From NCBI GenBank assembly GCA_028673005.1, contig CM054114.1, positions 123,285,307 through 123,349,306 of the forward strand: a stretch of DNA of 64,000 bases, read 5' to 3'. Source of the DNA: Tanypteryx hageni (lineage: Eukaryota; Arthropoda; Insecta; Odonata; Petaluridae). Under the pieces are notes generated by a model. It was not told where the DNA came from, made no database searches, and was given only the letters and a program-made list of their open reading frames with translations. The number at the start of each line of letters is the position of its first letter. The stretch's first letter is position 1. Of the stretch, positions 23,483-34,665 are shown piece after piece. The translations under genes and the position numbers were made by a program.

Positions 23483-24339
23483 TAAATCAAACATAATCAA
23501 GCGGATGGTGCTTCGATTGAATCAATACGTGTTTTCGTCTAGCTCTGAAAATGGCGATTTTTTGGATCAGAAACTGCAATTGGATGTAAAATCGGGAGCT
23601 TAAAATACGGTTCAGGAATGAGAAAAAGGAACGCTGTAAATATATTCAAAGTCGGTCGTAATTGTGTCGCGAATTCGTTGTTTTTAAAAATTTCCTTGCA
23701 TATTCCTGGATATAAAGACCGAAAATTTTCCATTCCTCGGCTTTTCGTTAGTATTTCATTTTAGCTTCGATTTCTACAGAAAACTGGAATTGTTTTCCGT
23801 TCTCTGGGAGTTCGAGTTACGAAGTTTCGTCTGTATTAAGGCAACATTCAACAGCCACTGGCATCTTTGAAAATAAATAAATATAAGTATTTATATAAAA
23901 TATTTGCTGTGGTATATATTTATTAATTAATTAGCAATAATTCATAAACACCACGAGGCCAATTACACTGAATATAACAAAAATATAGTATAAGACAAAT
24001 AACGTAACATATAAATAAAATACTCGTAAGTAACATAAAACAAACAGTCGACATATAAATTAAAAATAAAAGGTACAGTAACCATAAATCGAGAAAAATT
24101 GTTCTTGAAACGGAGAGCAGGACTTTCTAGCGAAAGGGTTTTGAAAGGCTTAAAAACTTTTAAACCTTTCGCAAGAGCAAGGTCGCGTTCTCTCAAGTCA
24201 TCCGCACGCCTCAAGGAGATTGAAATCAATTGGCCATAACTTGGCAGAGGTCACAAAGTTGTAACGTTCAGACGTTTTAAGAGAGGGCACTAGCTGCTCG
24301 ACTCCGCACTCAAAGACGGATCGCTCATTTAATAAGACG

Positions 24340-24505
24340 GATGGAACAGAATGGGTTTGAGATGAAGAGAGGGAGGGCTGGAGGGATGTAGAGTGTGGGT
24401 AAGGAGGGAGTTTTGGGGTAAGGAGGGTAGAAAGGAGACAGATAGGAAGGAAAAAACGGCGTGACAGACAGACGTCTTTATTCGTGGGAAATTGGGACCA
24501 TGGAG
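24340..24505 (-). mobile_element. Retroelement 3' tail with adjacent purine tract
   Basis: The minus strand reads GGTCCCAATTTCCCACG, AATAAAGACG and TCTGTCTGTC. The plus-strand sequence just beyond the tail (24340-24460) is rich in GGAGGGA/GGAAGGA words, so it is pyrimidine-rich on the element's own strand. Confidence 0.5.
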
Positions 24506-25030
24506 GTTGTTTGGAAAACACCTTTCTTAATTTAGGATTGAAGCAAAAAGTTCAAGTCAACACAGACAAACGCTTGGTAGTCGAGTTACTGCCATTTTGT
24601 GTCGTCGATGCTATTGGCAAAGTTCGCGTTTTTCCAGGCATTTTTCCAGTCATTTTACCAGCCCGCCACACAGTCTTTAATGCGTCGCGCAGAAGTGTAT
24701 GTTTACAAGGAGATGTATCGTGGAATACGAATAAACGGCTCATTCGACAGATATTAGTCTTCATTCGACTAATGTTGGTCTTCATTCGCAACTGTAGCAT
24801 GGAAAACACGAAGTGGCGGTAGCACTGCTGAGAAGCGTTTACCGAACCTTGTCGGGAGCAATATTTTTTCTTCAGTTTTATCTCCTGAATTCAACGCCCT
24901 GAATTATGAAACACCTTTCCGAAAAACTCCATACAAAGTTTAAAAAGTTTGTGCTAACGAGGTTTGTAAAACATGTTCGTTATAACGAGGAACATATACC
25001 TTGTACTTTGCAGGGAACTGAATTACACTA

Positions 25031-25189
25031 CAGTCCAACTCTGACTTTACGCCACTGTTAGTTCATCCCTGACATTGGCGATAAATCGAGGTGTATGTTA
25101 TCATACGGTGGAAGTTTTGTTCGCAACAATTCATGGGCGGTATGCGGGGATGGCATTATATAAGGGGGCGTTAAATCGGGGTCTGACTG
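25031..25189. mobile_element. Tigger-like MITE with TA duplication
   Basis: A 159-bp unit with CAGTCCAACTCTGACTTTAC on the left and CAGTCAGACCCCGATTTAAC as the reverse complement of the right. TA stands at 25029-25030 and 25190-25191. CAGTC termini with TA target sites are typical of pogo/Tigger (Tc1/mariner) MITEs. Confidence 0.75.
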
Positions 25190-25249
25190 TACTTATAAAC
25201 GAGAATTTTGTATTAATCGAGTTTGCATTATCGAGGTTTAATTGTATAT

Positions 25250-26520
25250 TGTTCTACCTTAAATACGTAGTAGATGTATAAGGAAGAGGTTCAGGAGTGC
25301 ATACTGGACAAGGACCAATTCGCCTAGCCGAGCGAATCACGGGGTTTACGCGCGTAGGGGCGGAATCCCTAATACATATTAGATTAAATACGCATCCGAT
25401 GACCCTCGCAAGTTAAAAAGTAAATTTTATTACTTTTTCTTTTCATAGCATGTAAATGAAATATTTGTTGAAAGTAAAATAAGCAAATTTAAAAAAATCA
25501 AAAATAAATTTAAAAAATATATAAATCGCTCTGGAGACATGATGCTCCTTGAATAATTTGTCGCAATTTTCGGTTTTGAGTTATAATTAGATAAAACGTA
25601 AAAAAAAACTTTGCTACAAGTATATTTTAAAATAATTTGCAGTAAAAAACGGGCGACAAAAATTAATATGGCAAAATACAAATGCTTTTTCTTGCAATCT
25701 GTTCTCATTGTGTCCCTCCTCCTCCTCCCCTCTGTTTGGGGACCCGGTTTCGGTATTAGTACACTACGCTGGTTGTCAGGAAGGGAGAGATAGAGTAAAT
25801 GATGGAGTTGAGGGAGTGATATATGGAAGGAGAATATATAATTGTTATAAAAAACTTTTCTATAAATAACTTCCATGAATAAATAATAAATTTCGAGGTT
25901 ACTAAAAAAGTGATGGATTTTCAACGCTTTAACAATGAGAAATTATTTTTGCTATGACTACTGAAGGGGTCGAAAAAAATACATGCATAAAATTCCAAGT
26001 TAATGTAAAAGTTATTTTTAAAATAGAGGGACACATGGGAGATAGGAGAGAAGAGGGAGAGAGAGAGAGAGGAAGGGAGAGGGGAGGGGGAAAGGGAGAA
26101 TGGCGACGGAGTGCATTCGGGAGGAATGCGCGTATTTTTAACGCCTTCACATTCCGCTTTTGTCTGGAAAAGGGGCGGAAAAAGAGAGGGAGAGAGAGAA
26201 TCCTCCGATCTGTGAACTCCATCCAACTACCGACTATGGATGAGATGAAACAAGAATCCTGAATGTTTTAATGTTAAAATCGTTTAAAACTCTCAATCGT
26301 AGCATTTCGTCGCATTGCTGCATTAAAATCAACAGTACACCCATTCTTGAAAGATCTTCAATTTCTTAGGCGTTCTTTATCAGCGAAGCGGTAGTAGCGG
26401 ACACGTCTCCTCCGTCCGTCCGCTCGTTTAATCACTGGACGGATTTAAATCGCATTAAATATTAATGATCCGTATTGAAAAATTTCGCTGAATTATGATT
26501 TTGAACTGCGTCCATCAATT
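25250..26520. other. No gene; contains a purine-rich block
   Basis: A GAGAGGAAGGGAGAGGGGA-like block lies at about 26035-26100. The 97-164 codon frames at 25430-26262 are low-complexity, or chance frames without a domain. Confidence 0.4.
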
Positions 26521-26524
26521 AGAA

Positions 26525-26979
26525 CAGAGGTGCGCAACTCAAAAATCGACCTTGATTGGGCCTAGGCGGGCCACTCTATGAGAATTTTGTGCATAAAAAA
26601 TTTAAGTACACTATCGTAGATTCAGTAATTACTGTAGCAACTTTTACATGCAATTTTTTGTGTGACAAAAATGAGGTGACAAACAAATATAACTTACTTA
26701 ATGGGAGATGTTTTGCACCGTTTTTTTTCTCGCCATTCCACTTAGATCCGGAGCAATGCTAGAAGTTGCTGTTCGTAGAATGTCTCTTAAACGTAATGGA
26801 GCTTTGTTTAATTTCATAAGGGAGAATTTTTGTTCGCACAAGCGATAAATGTCCATAACAAATTTTACTTGTATTGTTTACGGAAAAGGAAAGTACCAGC
26901 CGAGTTAAATCCTACCGGGCCACACGAAATGTGTCGGCGGGCCAAATTTGGCCCGCGGGCCTTTCGTTGTGCACCCCTG
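26525..26979. mobile_element. hAT MITE with target-site duplication
   Basis: CAGAGGTGCGCAACTC on the left pairs with CAGGGGTGCACAACGA on the reverse strand at the right. Flanks AATTAGAA (26517-26524) and AATTAGGG (26980-26987) agree at 6 of 8 bases. GGGCC/GGCCC words lie inside both ends. Length is 455 bp, with no transposase. Confidence 0.75.
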
Positions 26980-27054
26980 AATTAGGGCCTCAATTTTATA
27001 TGAGCACTTAAATAAACATAGATGCTCGTATCTCGTTAAATTTCACCCGCCAAT

Positions 27055-27414
27055 TTACAATTAAATACCATATTTTTCTCCCCCATGCCCTTATATGATC
27101 TGTAAGGTATAGATTAAAACATTTATTCGGATCGAGGACAACATTTACCATAATAAAGTCCGCGAGACCACATAATTAGGGCTTATAGTTTCTGAGATAA
27201 AAATTCAAGAAAATCTCAGGCAAAACATCGTATTTTGTTTACGTCGATCGCTGTGACGATTATATCGGCTAACAACAATTAAAAACCCATATTTTTCTCT
27301 CCCATGCTGTTATACGATCTGTGAGGTATAGACTAAAAAATTTATTTGAATAGAGGACAACATCACAAAAACGTCCGCCAGAGTATATAATTATGACTTA
27401 TACTTTCAGAGATA
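27055..27414. repeat. Diverged tandem direct repeat, about 220-bp period
   Basis: Segments 27058-27200 and 27278-27414 align through CATATTTTTCTC, CCATGC, GATCTGT.AGGTATAGA, GAGGACAACAT and CTTATA.TTTC.GAGATA. The second unit is cut by the fold-ended element at 27415-28104 and resumes after it. Confidence 0.6.
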
Positions 27415-28104
27415 ACAAGATGATCCAAACAGAACTTATGATGCCTACTTTCCATTTAATCATTTATTTAATACTTATATTGGCTTTAATAGCTTTAAAG
27501 TCATCGCGGATATGTAGCTCTTTGTGTTCCCAAATTTCATAATTTAGCGTTATAAAATACTAAAATACATTCGAACGGAATATTAAATTGATCACGCGTA
27601 TTTGTGCGGCAAAAATAACGCGTGTACGTATTAGAATATACCGAATCTGAGTAAACAATAGTTGTTGCTACGGCAACACTCTCGTAATGAGTGATAAAAC
27701 TGCAATAACGCTATTATTTACGGGAAATTCGAAGAAATGCGATTGATAAGCAAAATTCTACGGTAAAAATTATAATCTTCATTCCTTTCCTCAGAGAATA
27801 GTACAAAACACGCCCCGATATTACGATTCTAAGATATTTTAATGTGCAAGAGAAAACTACCCTGCACGATGGATTTCAGATTTCCCATGTAAATCAAATG
27901 GGAAGATAGTTCCTGGAATCGAGCCCGGTACTTCAATCTTCGAAACAAAAACTATCTTCGGGAGCTCGACCCATGCAGCAAGAGATTTCCACCAACTTTC
28001 ATGAAAATCGGTGTATTGGTTCAAAAGTTAATAAGGGGGGACGGGCAGATAGACAGACACAACGACAAATCTATTAGCCTATTTCCATTCTGGAAAGTAG
28101 GCTA
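27415..28104 (-). mobile_element. Fold-ended element, copy 3, beside an empty-site paralogue
   Basis: On the minus strand it starts TTTTTAGCCTACTTTCC and includes TTGTGTCTGTCTATC, TTTTCATGAAAGTTGG and GGGCTCGATTCCAGGAAC. It ends with GGAAAGTAGGCATCATAAG and TTTGGATCATCTTGT, collinear with copies 1 and 2. The target is visible unfilled at 27193-27208 (GAGATAAAAATTCAAG). Here GAGATA ends at 27414 and AAAATTCAAG resumes at 28105. This fixes the insert at about 690 bp with at most a 1-2 base duplication. Confidence 0.7.
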
Positions 28105-28183
28105 AAAATTCAAGAACCGCCTAATCTTTCGATACCGTTTTATACGCATTTCCCATAAAGAACGCCTTTGAAATCTCTCTGTA

Positions 28184-28306
28184 CCGTCAAACCCCGATTT
28201 AGCGCCACCGTTTGTCCGTCATTGACATTGACGTTAAAGCGGGGTTGGCGGTAAATCGAGGCATACACTTGCTCTACGGGGGTGACTCTAAATCGGTGTT
28301 TGTCTG
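28184..28306. mobile_element. Tigger-like MITE with TA duplication
   Basis: CCGTCAAACCCCGATTTAGC on the left and CAGACAAACACCGATTTAGA (reverse strand) on the right, 123 bp, with TA at 28182-28183 and 28307-28308. Same group as the element at 25031-25189. Confidence 0.75.
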
Positions 28307-28308
28307 TA

Positions 28309-28935
28309 TTTCATTTCTGGAGTGTACTTTTCCTTCTTGTTCGCTCATTCTCTGGTGATGCTGATCGTACACATTCATTGTCATTAATCGTTGGAATTGC
28401 TTGCGAAATATGTTTCTTGGCAAGAACTTTCGAGCTCGACTTGTGGCTTGGCTGGAGAATATGTGTTCAAGATCGTAACGGTTGAGTAAATCATTGCGTG
28501 CCGTCATTGGAAAAACAAAACTTATAGGGAGCGCGCGTTTCTAACCGAAAACAATCGTCATCGGTGATAATATGTCGATTATTGGTTCTAGTAGTTCATG
28601 TCTTATTGGCCGATAAATCGTTTATCCTTGAAGGCTGCCACCTTTCCGGTTGACATGCTCGCGTACGTTTACAAATACGAAGCCTCGAGGGCCGTATGCG
28701 ACCCGCCAGTTCGTTAAATGCGGCCTTCCCGCGACTTGTATCATTCTGCAATCTGGAGGAAGAAAATGATTGGAAGAGGCGATTATTACGGAGCATAATA
28801 TGGGTTCGAAATGATAGAAATTATTTTCAATTCGCTGAAATTTGGTGACAGTTTAGCATTGAAATATCTCCCGATCTTGGTGGCGTATTTTAAGTTTCAA
28901 CAGAAAACTTAGGCTCGTGTGATATTCTGTCAACT
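28309..28935. other. No gene; one hAT-like GC-rich segment
   Basis: Around 28683-28760 the words GGGCCGTATGCGACCCGCCAG and TGCGGCC recall the GC-rich hAT termini elsewhere, but I could not fix ends. Frames of 60-80 codons are unsupported. Confidence 0.3.
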
Positions 28936-28939
28936 ATAT

Positions 28940-29275
28940 CCATTCCTCGCTTTCGCCGTACATGCACCCTGGAAAAATCCGTGTACAGCGAAACCGTGTA
29001 AATTGTATAGGTTTTCCCATAGGAATACATGAGGTTACATTTGAGCGCCGTCTGACGTTATACGTGCACCAGTATTGTATTCAGAATGGCTTCCATTATT
29101 ATTTGTTGTAAACGTTTTAGTCGAACTGAAACATTTGTGAATTTCAATGCTTGGAGATTGTTCCGAAACCGTGCTAAGTTGAAATTGATAGCCGTTCAAT
29201 TCGAGGCAGTTCTTTGAAATGAATCGTGCTTAACCTAAACCGTGTAAAGCGAAACCGTGCAAAGCGAGGGACGTG
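28940..29275 (+). mobile_element. MITE-A, full-length reference copy
   Basis: A 336-bp unit with CCATTCCTCGCTTTCGCCG at the left and CACGTCCCTCGCTTTGCACG as the reverse complement of the right. TATAT stands immediately outside both ends. The interior has repeated AAACCGTG.AAAGCGAAAC words close to each end, so the termini carry subterminal repeats. No coding frame. The superfamily is not assigned. The TA-containing flanks allow a Tc1/mariner-type origin. Confidence 0.75.
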
Positions 29276-29280
29276 TATAT

Positions 29281-30080
29281 ACATATAATCCCTCGATTTA
29301 CGCGTGTTCGGTTTACGCTTTTTTGCATATGTACTGTTTTAATTTTGCCGCCATTGTTTTGTATACGCGTCGTGTATTCGCATTAATGCGATTTTATTCT
29401 TACGACCATTTTTCAATATACGCGTCGCGTATTTGCATTATGTGCACAGTATATGCCATTAATATATTTTATTATTTATTAAATATTTCTTAGTTTCTTG
29501 CCCGTTTATCGTCCGTGCCGTGATACCATTCATTGCATCATATGACAGAGCAGTGTTTCCTGGGTGTTCCTATGGCAATGTCCTATTCCCCTCTTTCAGC
29601 AAACAACGCACTTGAACCCACTCTTATTTGCCCCTAAGAGGGGTTTTCTTCTAGAGAGTGACGCACTGCTAGCGGTCAACAACTGTATGGTAGGAAAACC
29701 CTCGCAAAAATCTTCATTTAGTTGAGTGAGGAGAATATATTTGTATAAGGTTCACTGATCGAAGGAGCTTCGAGACATCTGTGATTTATGACTGAAACTC
29801 AACGCACAACAAATTAAGGAACTGTAGAAGTGGACTGGATGCCATATGTCGTCATACACGCTTGAGTGGTTAAAACGCTCATTAGATCAAATTTAAAGAC
29901 GTTTCTATGTAGGATACCTCTGCTCAGGAACGTAAACAACGCTTTTTACATTATTTTCAATGGGAAAAATATTCTCGATTTACGCGACGATTTCCAGGAT
30001 CGCAACTCTCGCTTCTAACTTGAACTGTTTCAACCAATGAAAATTAATAATGGGTAACTATCATAAAGGGCTCCAGGTAG
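29281..30080. other. No gene recognised
   Basis: Contains a further CCTCGATTTACGCGTGTTCG word just right of MITE-A, possibly a second short transposon end, and otherwise nothing supported. Confidence 0.35.
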
Positions 30081-30082
30081 GG

Positions 30083-30526
30083 CATGGATGGCAAACCTTT
30101 TATTTTTGCTCGCGTGCCAGAATGACAAAAATTGTGTATCCTTTTCCAACTTAATTGCTATTTTAAGATTCCTCCGAAAATAAATAATTTTATCATTTAG
30201 CTGCGATCATTTTTTCTCAGATTTAGAGCTCAGAAAACGGTAGATTGGTTACATAACATTCAATTTATCATCTAAAAAGACTCATTGTACCAGATCATTC
30301 ATGGCCTGACGATAATTATGGAGCAACGAGTATCTCGTTCTCGGAGAAAACGCCACTAATATTCAGTTATTTTATCAACATAAATGTAGTGTCGCAAGAA
30401 ATAGTCTTTTATATATCCTCAGAAATGGAAAAATGTTAAGGACGCAGTCGATAAAAAAAATTTCTGCCGGTCATAATTGTCTCGCCCGCCAGTAGTGGCA
30501 CGCGTGTCATAGCTTTGCCATTCCTG
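30083..30526. mobile_element. Non-autonomous hAT-like element, family 1, second copy
   Basis: CATGGATGGCAAACC and the reverse complement of the right end, CAGGAATGGCAAAGC, form the termini. The interior from AGAGCTCAGAAAACGGTAG to GTCTCGCCCGCCAGTAG is collinear with 2675-2950. No convincing duplication. About 190 bp shorter than the other copy, apparently through a deletion near the left. Confidence 0.6.
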
Positions 30527-30529
30527 GTG

Positions 30530-31385
30530 TGGGATGCCCAACTTTCCCTTTTCGTCATCAGTCGTTCCGCTTTTTGGGGGGAAAAATCGTGATTCATATC
30601 CCAAATTGCAATTTAAAACCGCCCCGGAACACCCTCGCTTGTCACACCAAGCTATCTGATATCTATTTGCATCTATCTATCTATCTACGCCTGATCCTTC
30701 AATTGATGCACGTCACTATAACATGTCCCTTTCCTTATAATCGGCAAAAGTATTTCAAAATGTCCCTCCTAAGCTTCCTGAAAAGCTGGTCACCTCTAAT
30801 TATGGCGTTGTTTTTTTGGGATTGTGAAACCGTCAAACCAATCGAAAAAGAAATCGAATCAACCTCTCTCGAATTCGTTTTCGAAACGGAAATAAAGATA
30901 AGGCGTCAAAAAAATCTAATCGCTCGCACTTAAGAGAGATCACAATGCCTTCTGCCTATGTTATCTATTCGGCGGATCTTCTTGACGTTTTTAAAAAGCC
31001 CCTCTTCGCCCTATTCGCTTTTTTTCATCCTCCACCACAAGGAAGGAACCATAAAGATGTACCAGTATCATTAATTATTGAGGTACAACTTCTATAATGC
31101 ATTTAATATGCAGCTCTTTACATGGTAACCCTCCTCTGATCCACGTTGCGTGTCAAGAGATAGAATTATGACGCGAGAAATTAATTAAGCCAATAACCTT
31201 CGCGAAAAGTTTCAACCTGATGGCGTAGATGGCGTTATAAATAAATGAAGCACGCGCTTGTGTTGTCACGACTAAAAGTCATAAACCAATGCTCAGTCGT
31301 GTCAATGCTATAAATTTGTCCGGTGAGACAAATGGAAGAACGAAAAACTTTCCAGGTCGATATCGCGATTCGCTTCGTCTATACG
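30530..31385. other. No gene recognised
   Basis: A 134-codon frame at 30529-30933 has no recognisable domain and begins at the edge of a transposon end. I consider it chance. Confidence 0.35.
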
Positions 31386-31389
31386 CTCA

Positions 31390-31680
31390 CCTCTCGAATT
31401 GCACGGTTTCGTTTCGCTCGGTTTCATTTTTTTTTAGAGAGCTACCTCGAATTGCACGGCCATATATTTTATCTTAGCACGGCTTCGGAACTGTCTCCAA
31501 GCATTAAAAATAACTAAAAGTTTGGTAATTCTAAACATAAACAATTCATTACATGTTGAACAGAGGGCGTTCAAATGTAACCTCATATTTCTGACAGGAA
31601 ATCTACCCCACTTTCCACGGTTTCGCTTTACACGAGATTTTCAAGGAGTGTACTTTCTGCGCAAAGCGAGAGATGGGGGG
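31390..31680 (-). mobile_element. MITE-A copy, minus strand
   Basis: Starts CTCGAATTGCACGGTTTCG and ends GCAAAGCGAGAGATGGG, with the internal order reversed relative to 28940-29275 (GCATTAAAAAT, GTTCAAATGTAACCTCAT, CACGGTTTCGCTTTACACG). About 290 bp, a complete but shortened copy. Confidence 0.7.
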
Positions 31681-31930
31681 AATCTGGCAGAGTATCGCTA
31701 TAACCAGCCTAAGCATTCCGTTGAAACTTAAAATACGCCTCCATGATCGGGAGATATTTCAATGATAAACAAACTATCGCGAGACTTCAATGCATTAAAA
31801 ACATTCCTAACGTTTCGCATCCACACTATACTCCGTAATAATCGCCTCGTCTACGCATTTTCTTTCTCCTACTTGCAGTGGAATAAATGTCAGAATTCAC
31901 ATTCAATGAACTTGCGGGCGGCATGATATT

Positions 31931-31972
31931 TTTCAGGAACGCACAAACCATGCGAAGCGAGGGATGGGTGTA
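31931..31972 (-). mobile_element. MITE-A terminal fragment
   Basis: GCACAAACCATGCGAAGCGA followed by GGGATGGGTGTA is one MITE-A terminus only. Confidence 0.5.
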
Positions 31973-32170
31973 TCTCAGTGGTGGGCACACTGCGTCCCCT
32001 GGGCATCATCAGTCCCGCAAAAGCATTCTGCGTCTCGCGTTGTCGTAGTGAAAACGAGCCGTGAATCGTAACACGGGCGATTTCGTATTTTTTTACTTAT
32101 GGCCGAAAAAAACTTTTCTATGGCGCTAAAGTGCCATCAATCGCCGATTTTTCACTGATAAGATAACGTA

Positions 32171-33315
32171 AAGTCTCGGTATGCCGAGTCTATATAATCC
32201 AAACTCCGCTTAATCCGAGGTTGTGTTATGAGAGACATTTCAACGAAAAAAGATGTATGGCAAAAAAGACTCGATGGGTTTTTAGGCTGGTTTCCAAAGG
32301 AAACATAGCCTTATGAAATTGTCTTGTCTTTGTGTGTGCGTGTGTGTCCCCATACTAACAACTTTTTCACCAATGTCACCGATTTTCATGAAACTTGGTA
32401 TGAGGATCGTGCTGCCAGGGTTCATTTCCGGGCTATATTTTATTTAGCAAAGCTTGAAGTCCCGGGTTCGATTCCAGGAACGTTTTTTCCCTATTTGTTT
32501 TACATAGGGAGTCTCGAATCCATCGTGCAGAGATGTTTTCTTTAATACGTTAAAATATCTTAAAATTGTGATATCGGAGCGAGGTTTGTACTGTCCTAAG
32601 GGGAAAAGAATGTAGATTCTAATTCCTATCACTAAATGTTGATAACCGATCGTATTTTCTTGAATTTCTACTTAAACAAAGCGTTTTTGCGTTTTAAATT
32701 GCATTTTATCGAATTGTTGCCATTGAGACGATTATTACCGAACTCGGCTTGAAAATAGACGAGTGAACAAATGGGTTATTTTCTTTTCCGTTCGACGACT
32801 CTTCAGCAATGAACAGTTGATCCATACATATTAGCGTATAAACAATGATATTTATTAAATTCGTTTATTTAAAAATATATATGAAAAATATAATGCCAGA
32901 AATAGATTTTGGCATTGCTTTTAGTATTTAAACCTGATGCTCTATTAATTTGTTTTCTAATTTTTCTCTATAATTGATAAACTATAAATTACAAGTGGTA
33001 TTTATGGTATGAGAATTCCTTGGAATGACTAACGCATACCGAAACATTTCCCGTCAATATAAGTAATCAATTCAGGACGTCAACTTTGGGATACCAGCTT
33101 GCATTAGTCCTGGTTTGGACTTCTTGTTCATCATTAATTTACTGTGCGTAAGTTTTATTATTGTGTTTTTTCCCAAGGAGGATTAAATTTTGTTTTGTGA
33201 TTGTTTTTAGTAATAAATATCTAAATACATATATTTTCCACAACTTTATATTCAGTCATTCCGTATAATCCGAGTTGGCCCTGGTCTCGTTTACCTCGAA
33301 TTATAGAGACTACTG
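32171..33315. mobile_element. Tigger-like element with TA flanks, interrupted
   Basis: The left end has AAGTCTCGGTATGCCGAGTC and CGCTTAATCCGAGG. The right end on the reverse strand has CAGTAGTCTCTATAATTCGA and CCAACTCGGATTATACGG. TA stands at 32169-32170 and 33316-33317. The insert at 32280-33127 accounts for most of its length, leaving a native unit near 300 bp. Confidence 0.6.
32280..33127 (+). mobile_element. Fold-ended element, copy 2
   Basis: Collinear with 15000-16008 from TTTTAGGCTGGTTTCC to TTTGGACTTCTTGT but lacking the SINE-like unit at 15139-15335. At 848 bp it is the best estimate of the intact length. No open frame beyond 73 codons. Confidence 0.7.
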
Positions 33316-33477
33316 TATTTCGCATTCTTTCAAGTAACTTCCGATGGGAAACCTAATCAATTAATCTAATTACCTATTAATTTACGCGCCCGCGACTGAT
33401 ATTCCGGCCCGCCTCGTAAAAAATTGCCCCCCCCCTGTGTAATAATCTAATCATATCGATACCTATCTACATTTCAC

Positions 33478-33556
33478 CTGATGATGCTGTAACAGGCGAA
33501 ACCGGTCGTATATTAAAATTGTCAGTGAAAATTTACAAGTTGCATTTTCATTTAAA
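33478..33556 (+). repeat. Penelope-like repeat fragment with a degraded hammerhead core
   Basis: The sequence reads CTGATGA, TGCTGTAACAGGC, GAAACCGGTCG. This is the CUGANGA / stem II / GAAA order of a hammerhead ribozyme. Stem II is damaged (only CTG/CAG pairs). Hammerhead ribozymes are known in Penelope-like retroelements, so this may be a remnant of one. The upstream strand of stem III was not found. Confidence 0.4.
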
Positions 33557-33714
33557 TGGAATCTTTCCGCAAAGTGGAGCCTTCGCAAGTGGACTTGGTC
33601 CCTAAATTTAAAGGTACGTATCGGGAACGGCGATGTTCACGGATAACTCGTGGAGTGTGCGAGAGCGTCGACCAGACATATCATCCCTTTTACGAAGCAT
33701 CTCCTTATTTCGGG

Positions 33715-33960
33715 CCACTCCTTTTCCTCTCCACTCCACCTCTTCCCCACTCCTCACTCCTTTTTCCTCCCTTCTCTCTCTCCCTCTTATGTCTTCCAGA
33801 GAGAGGGAGAGAAGTGCAAGCATTGGTTTCCCGAATAGCTCTTGACTCATTCTTCCCATCCTCCTTTTCTCTTCCCCATCTTTCTCCCCCTTCTCAAAAA
33901 CTCACTCCCTCTCTCTCTCCCCCCCCCCCCTACCTCTCGCCCCGCCTTCCTTCCAACACG
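33715..33960 (+). repeat. Polypyrimidine tract
   Basis: CTCCTTTTCCTCTCC-like words, a (C)10 run near 33921-33930 and CTCTCTCTC cores, broken once by the purine-rich AGAGAGAGGGAGAGAAG at 33799-33815. Frames read here (up to 145 codons) are composition artefacts. Confidence 0.85.
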
Positions 33961-33964
33961 CCAC

Positions 33965-34330
33965 TCCCTTACGCCCAGACTCGCGCGTGCTAAGAGGTAA
34001 GAATCGTCTCTGAATTTCTCATAAAAATAAATAAATAAAAACTTTTTAAAAATTCGTATTGAGATACGTGTTCTCAATTCCGGGAATCGAATGCCTCTGT
34101 CCGTGACCGATTGTGTTTTATTTCTTCTGCGGCACTTCTATTCGTAATGTCGGCTAGAAAAGGGGATTTGTTACTTTGCCTCGTACTCGCTGTTGCCGTT
34201 GAAGCCCGTTGCGACGCGGGGCCGAGGGGCAGGGATGACAACCGCGTTATTCAAGAATAAGCGACAATATATTAATGAATTGAAAAATTAAATAAGTTTC
34301 TTTTATGTCTCCAGTTGCCATGGCAAGGTT
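33965..34330. other. No gene recognised
   Basis: Contains a short (AAAT)n run near 34024-34038. Nothing else is supported. Confidence 0.35.
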
Positions 34331-34520
34331 ACGAAAAACCAGATTCGCATTTCGGCCAAAATGCAACCGTCTTTAGGAGCGATTTTCTGAAAGTGCAATG
34401 CAGCTTCAGCGGTGATTCGTCGAATGTAAAATCTTCAGTGGCGATTCTAAATTTTAAAATCTACTTTCGGCTGCAATGCAGCGAAAATGGGCATCTGGTT
34501 TTTCGTAACCATATGGCTAC
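34330..34520. repeat. Inverted pair of dispersed repeat D
   Basis: GGTTACGAAAAACCAGATTC at 34328-34347 is inverted at 34489-34512, where the reverse strand reads GGTTACGAAAAACCAGATGC. Both arms carry the ATTTCGGC.GCAATGCAGC region of family D. The arms thus face each other in a 180-bp inverted repeat. Confidence 0.55.
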
Positions 34521-34665
34521 TGAGTATACCTAAAATAAGTACTACTAGAATTTTCAGTTTTTGATACTTAAGCGCTTATTCTTGGATTTGTTTTTAGCCA
34601 TAAGCTCGATAATTATTCGGTAAACCCGCGTTATGATGACATTTGCTTTGGTAGATATGTAGCTG

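Larger units (their letters stand above)
23141..25242. mobile_element. Possible pogo/Tigger-like element, decayed
   Basis: The left end CAGTGTAACCTCGATAAAAG and the reverse complement of the right end, CAATTAAACCTCGATAATGC, form pogo/Tigger-type inverted termini of about 2.1 kb spacing. Words such as TATAGCGAG and ATAACGAGG lie just inside the ends. I found no recognisable DDE transposase, so the two ends may belong to separate short copies. A repeat-D copy, a retroelement tail and a TA-flanked MITE lie inside. Confidence 0.4.
31976..33437. mobile_element. Possible hAT-like element holding two nested insertions
   Basis: CAGTGGTGGGCACACTGCGT at the left and CAGGGGGGGGGCAATTTTTT (reverse strand) at the right look like diverged hAT ends. 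Flanks GTGTATCT and GTGTAATA agree only over five bases. The Tigger-like element at 32171-33315 lies inside. Confidence 0.4.

Noticed and set aside
33556..33993. 145-codon plus-strand frame
   Set aside because: Mostly the CT-rich tract. The N-terminal part has no recognised motif.
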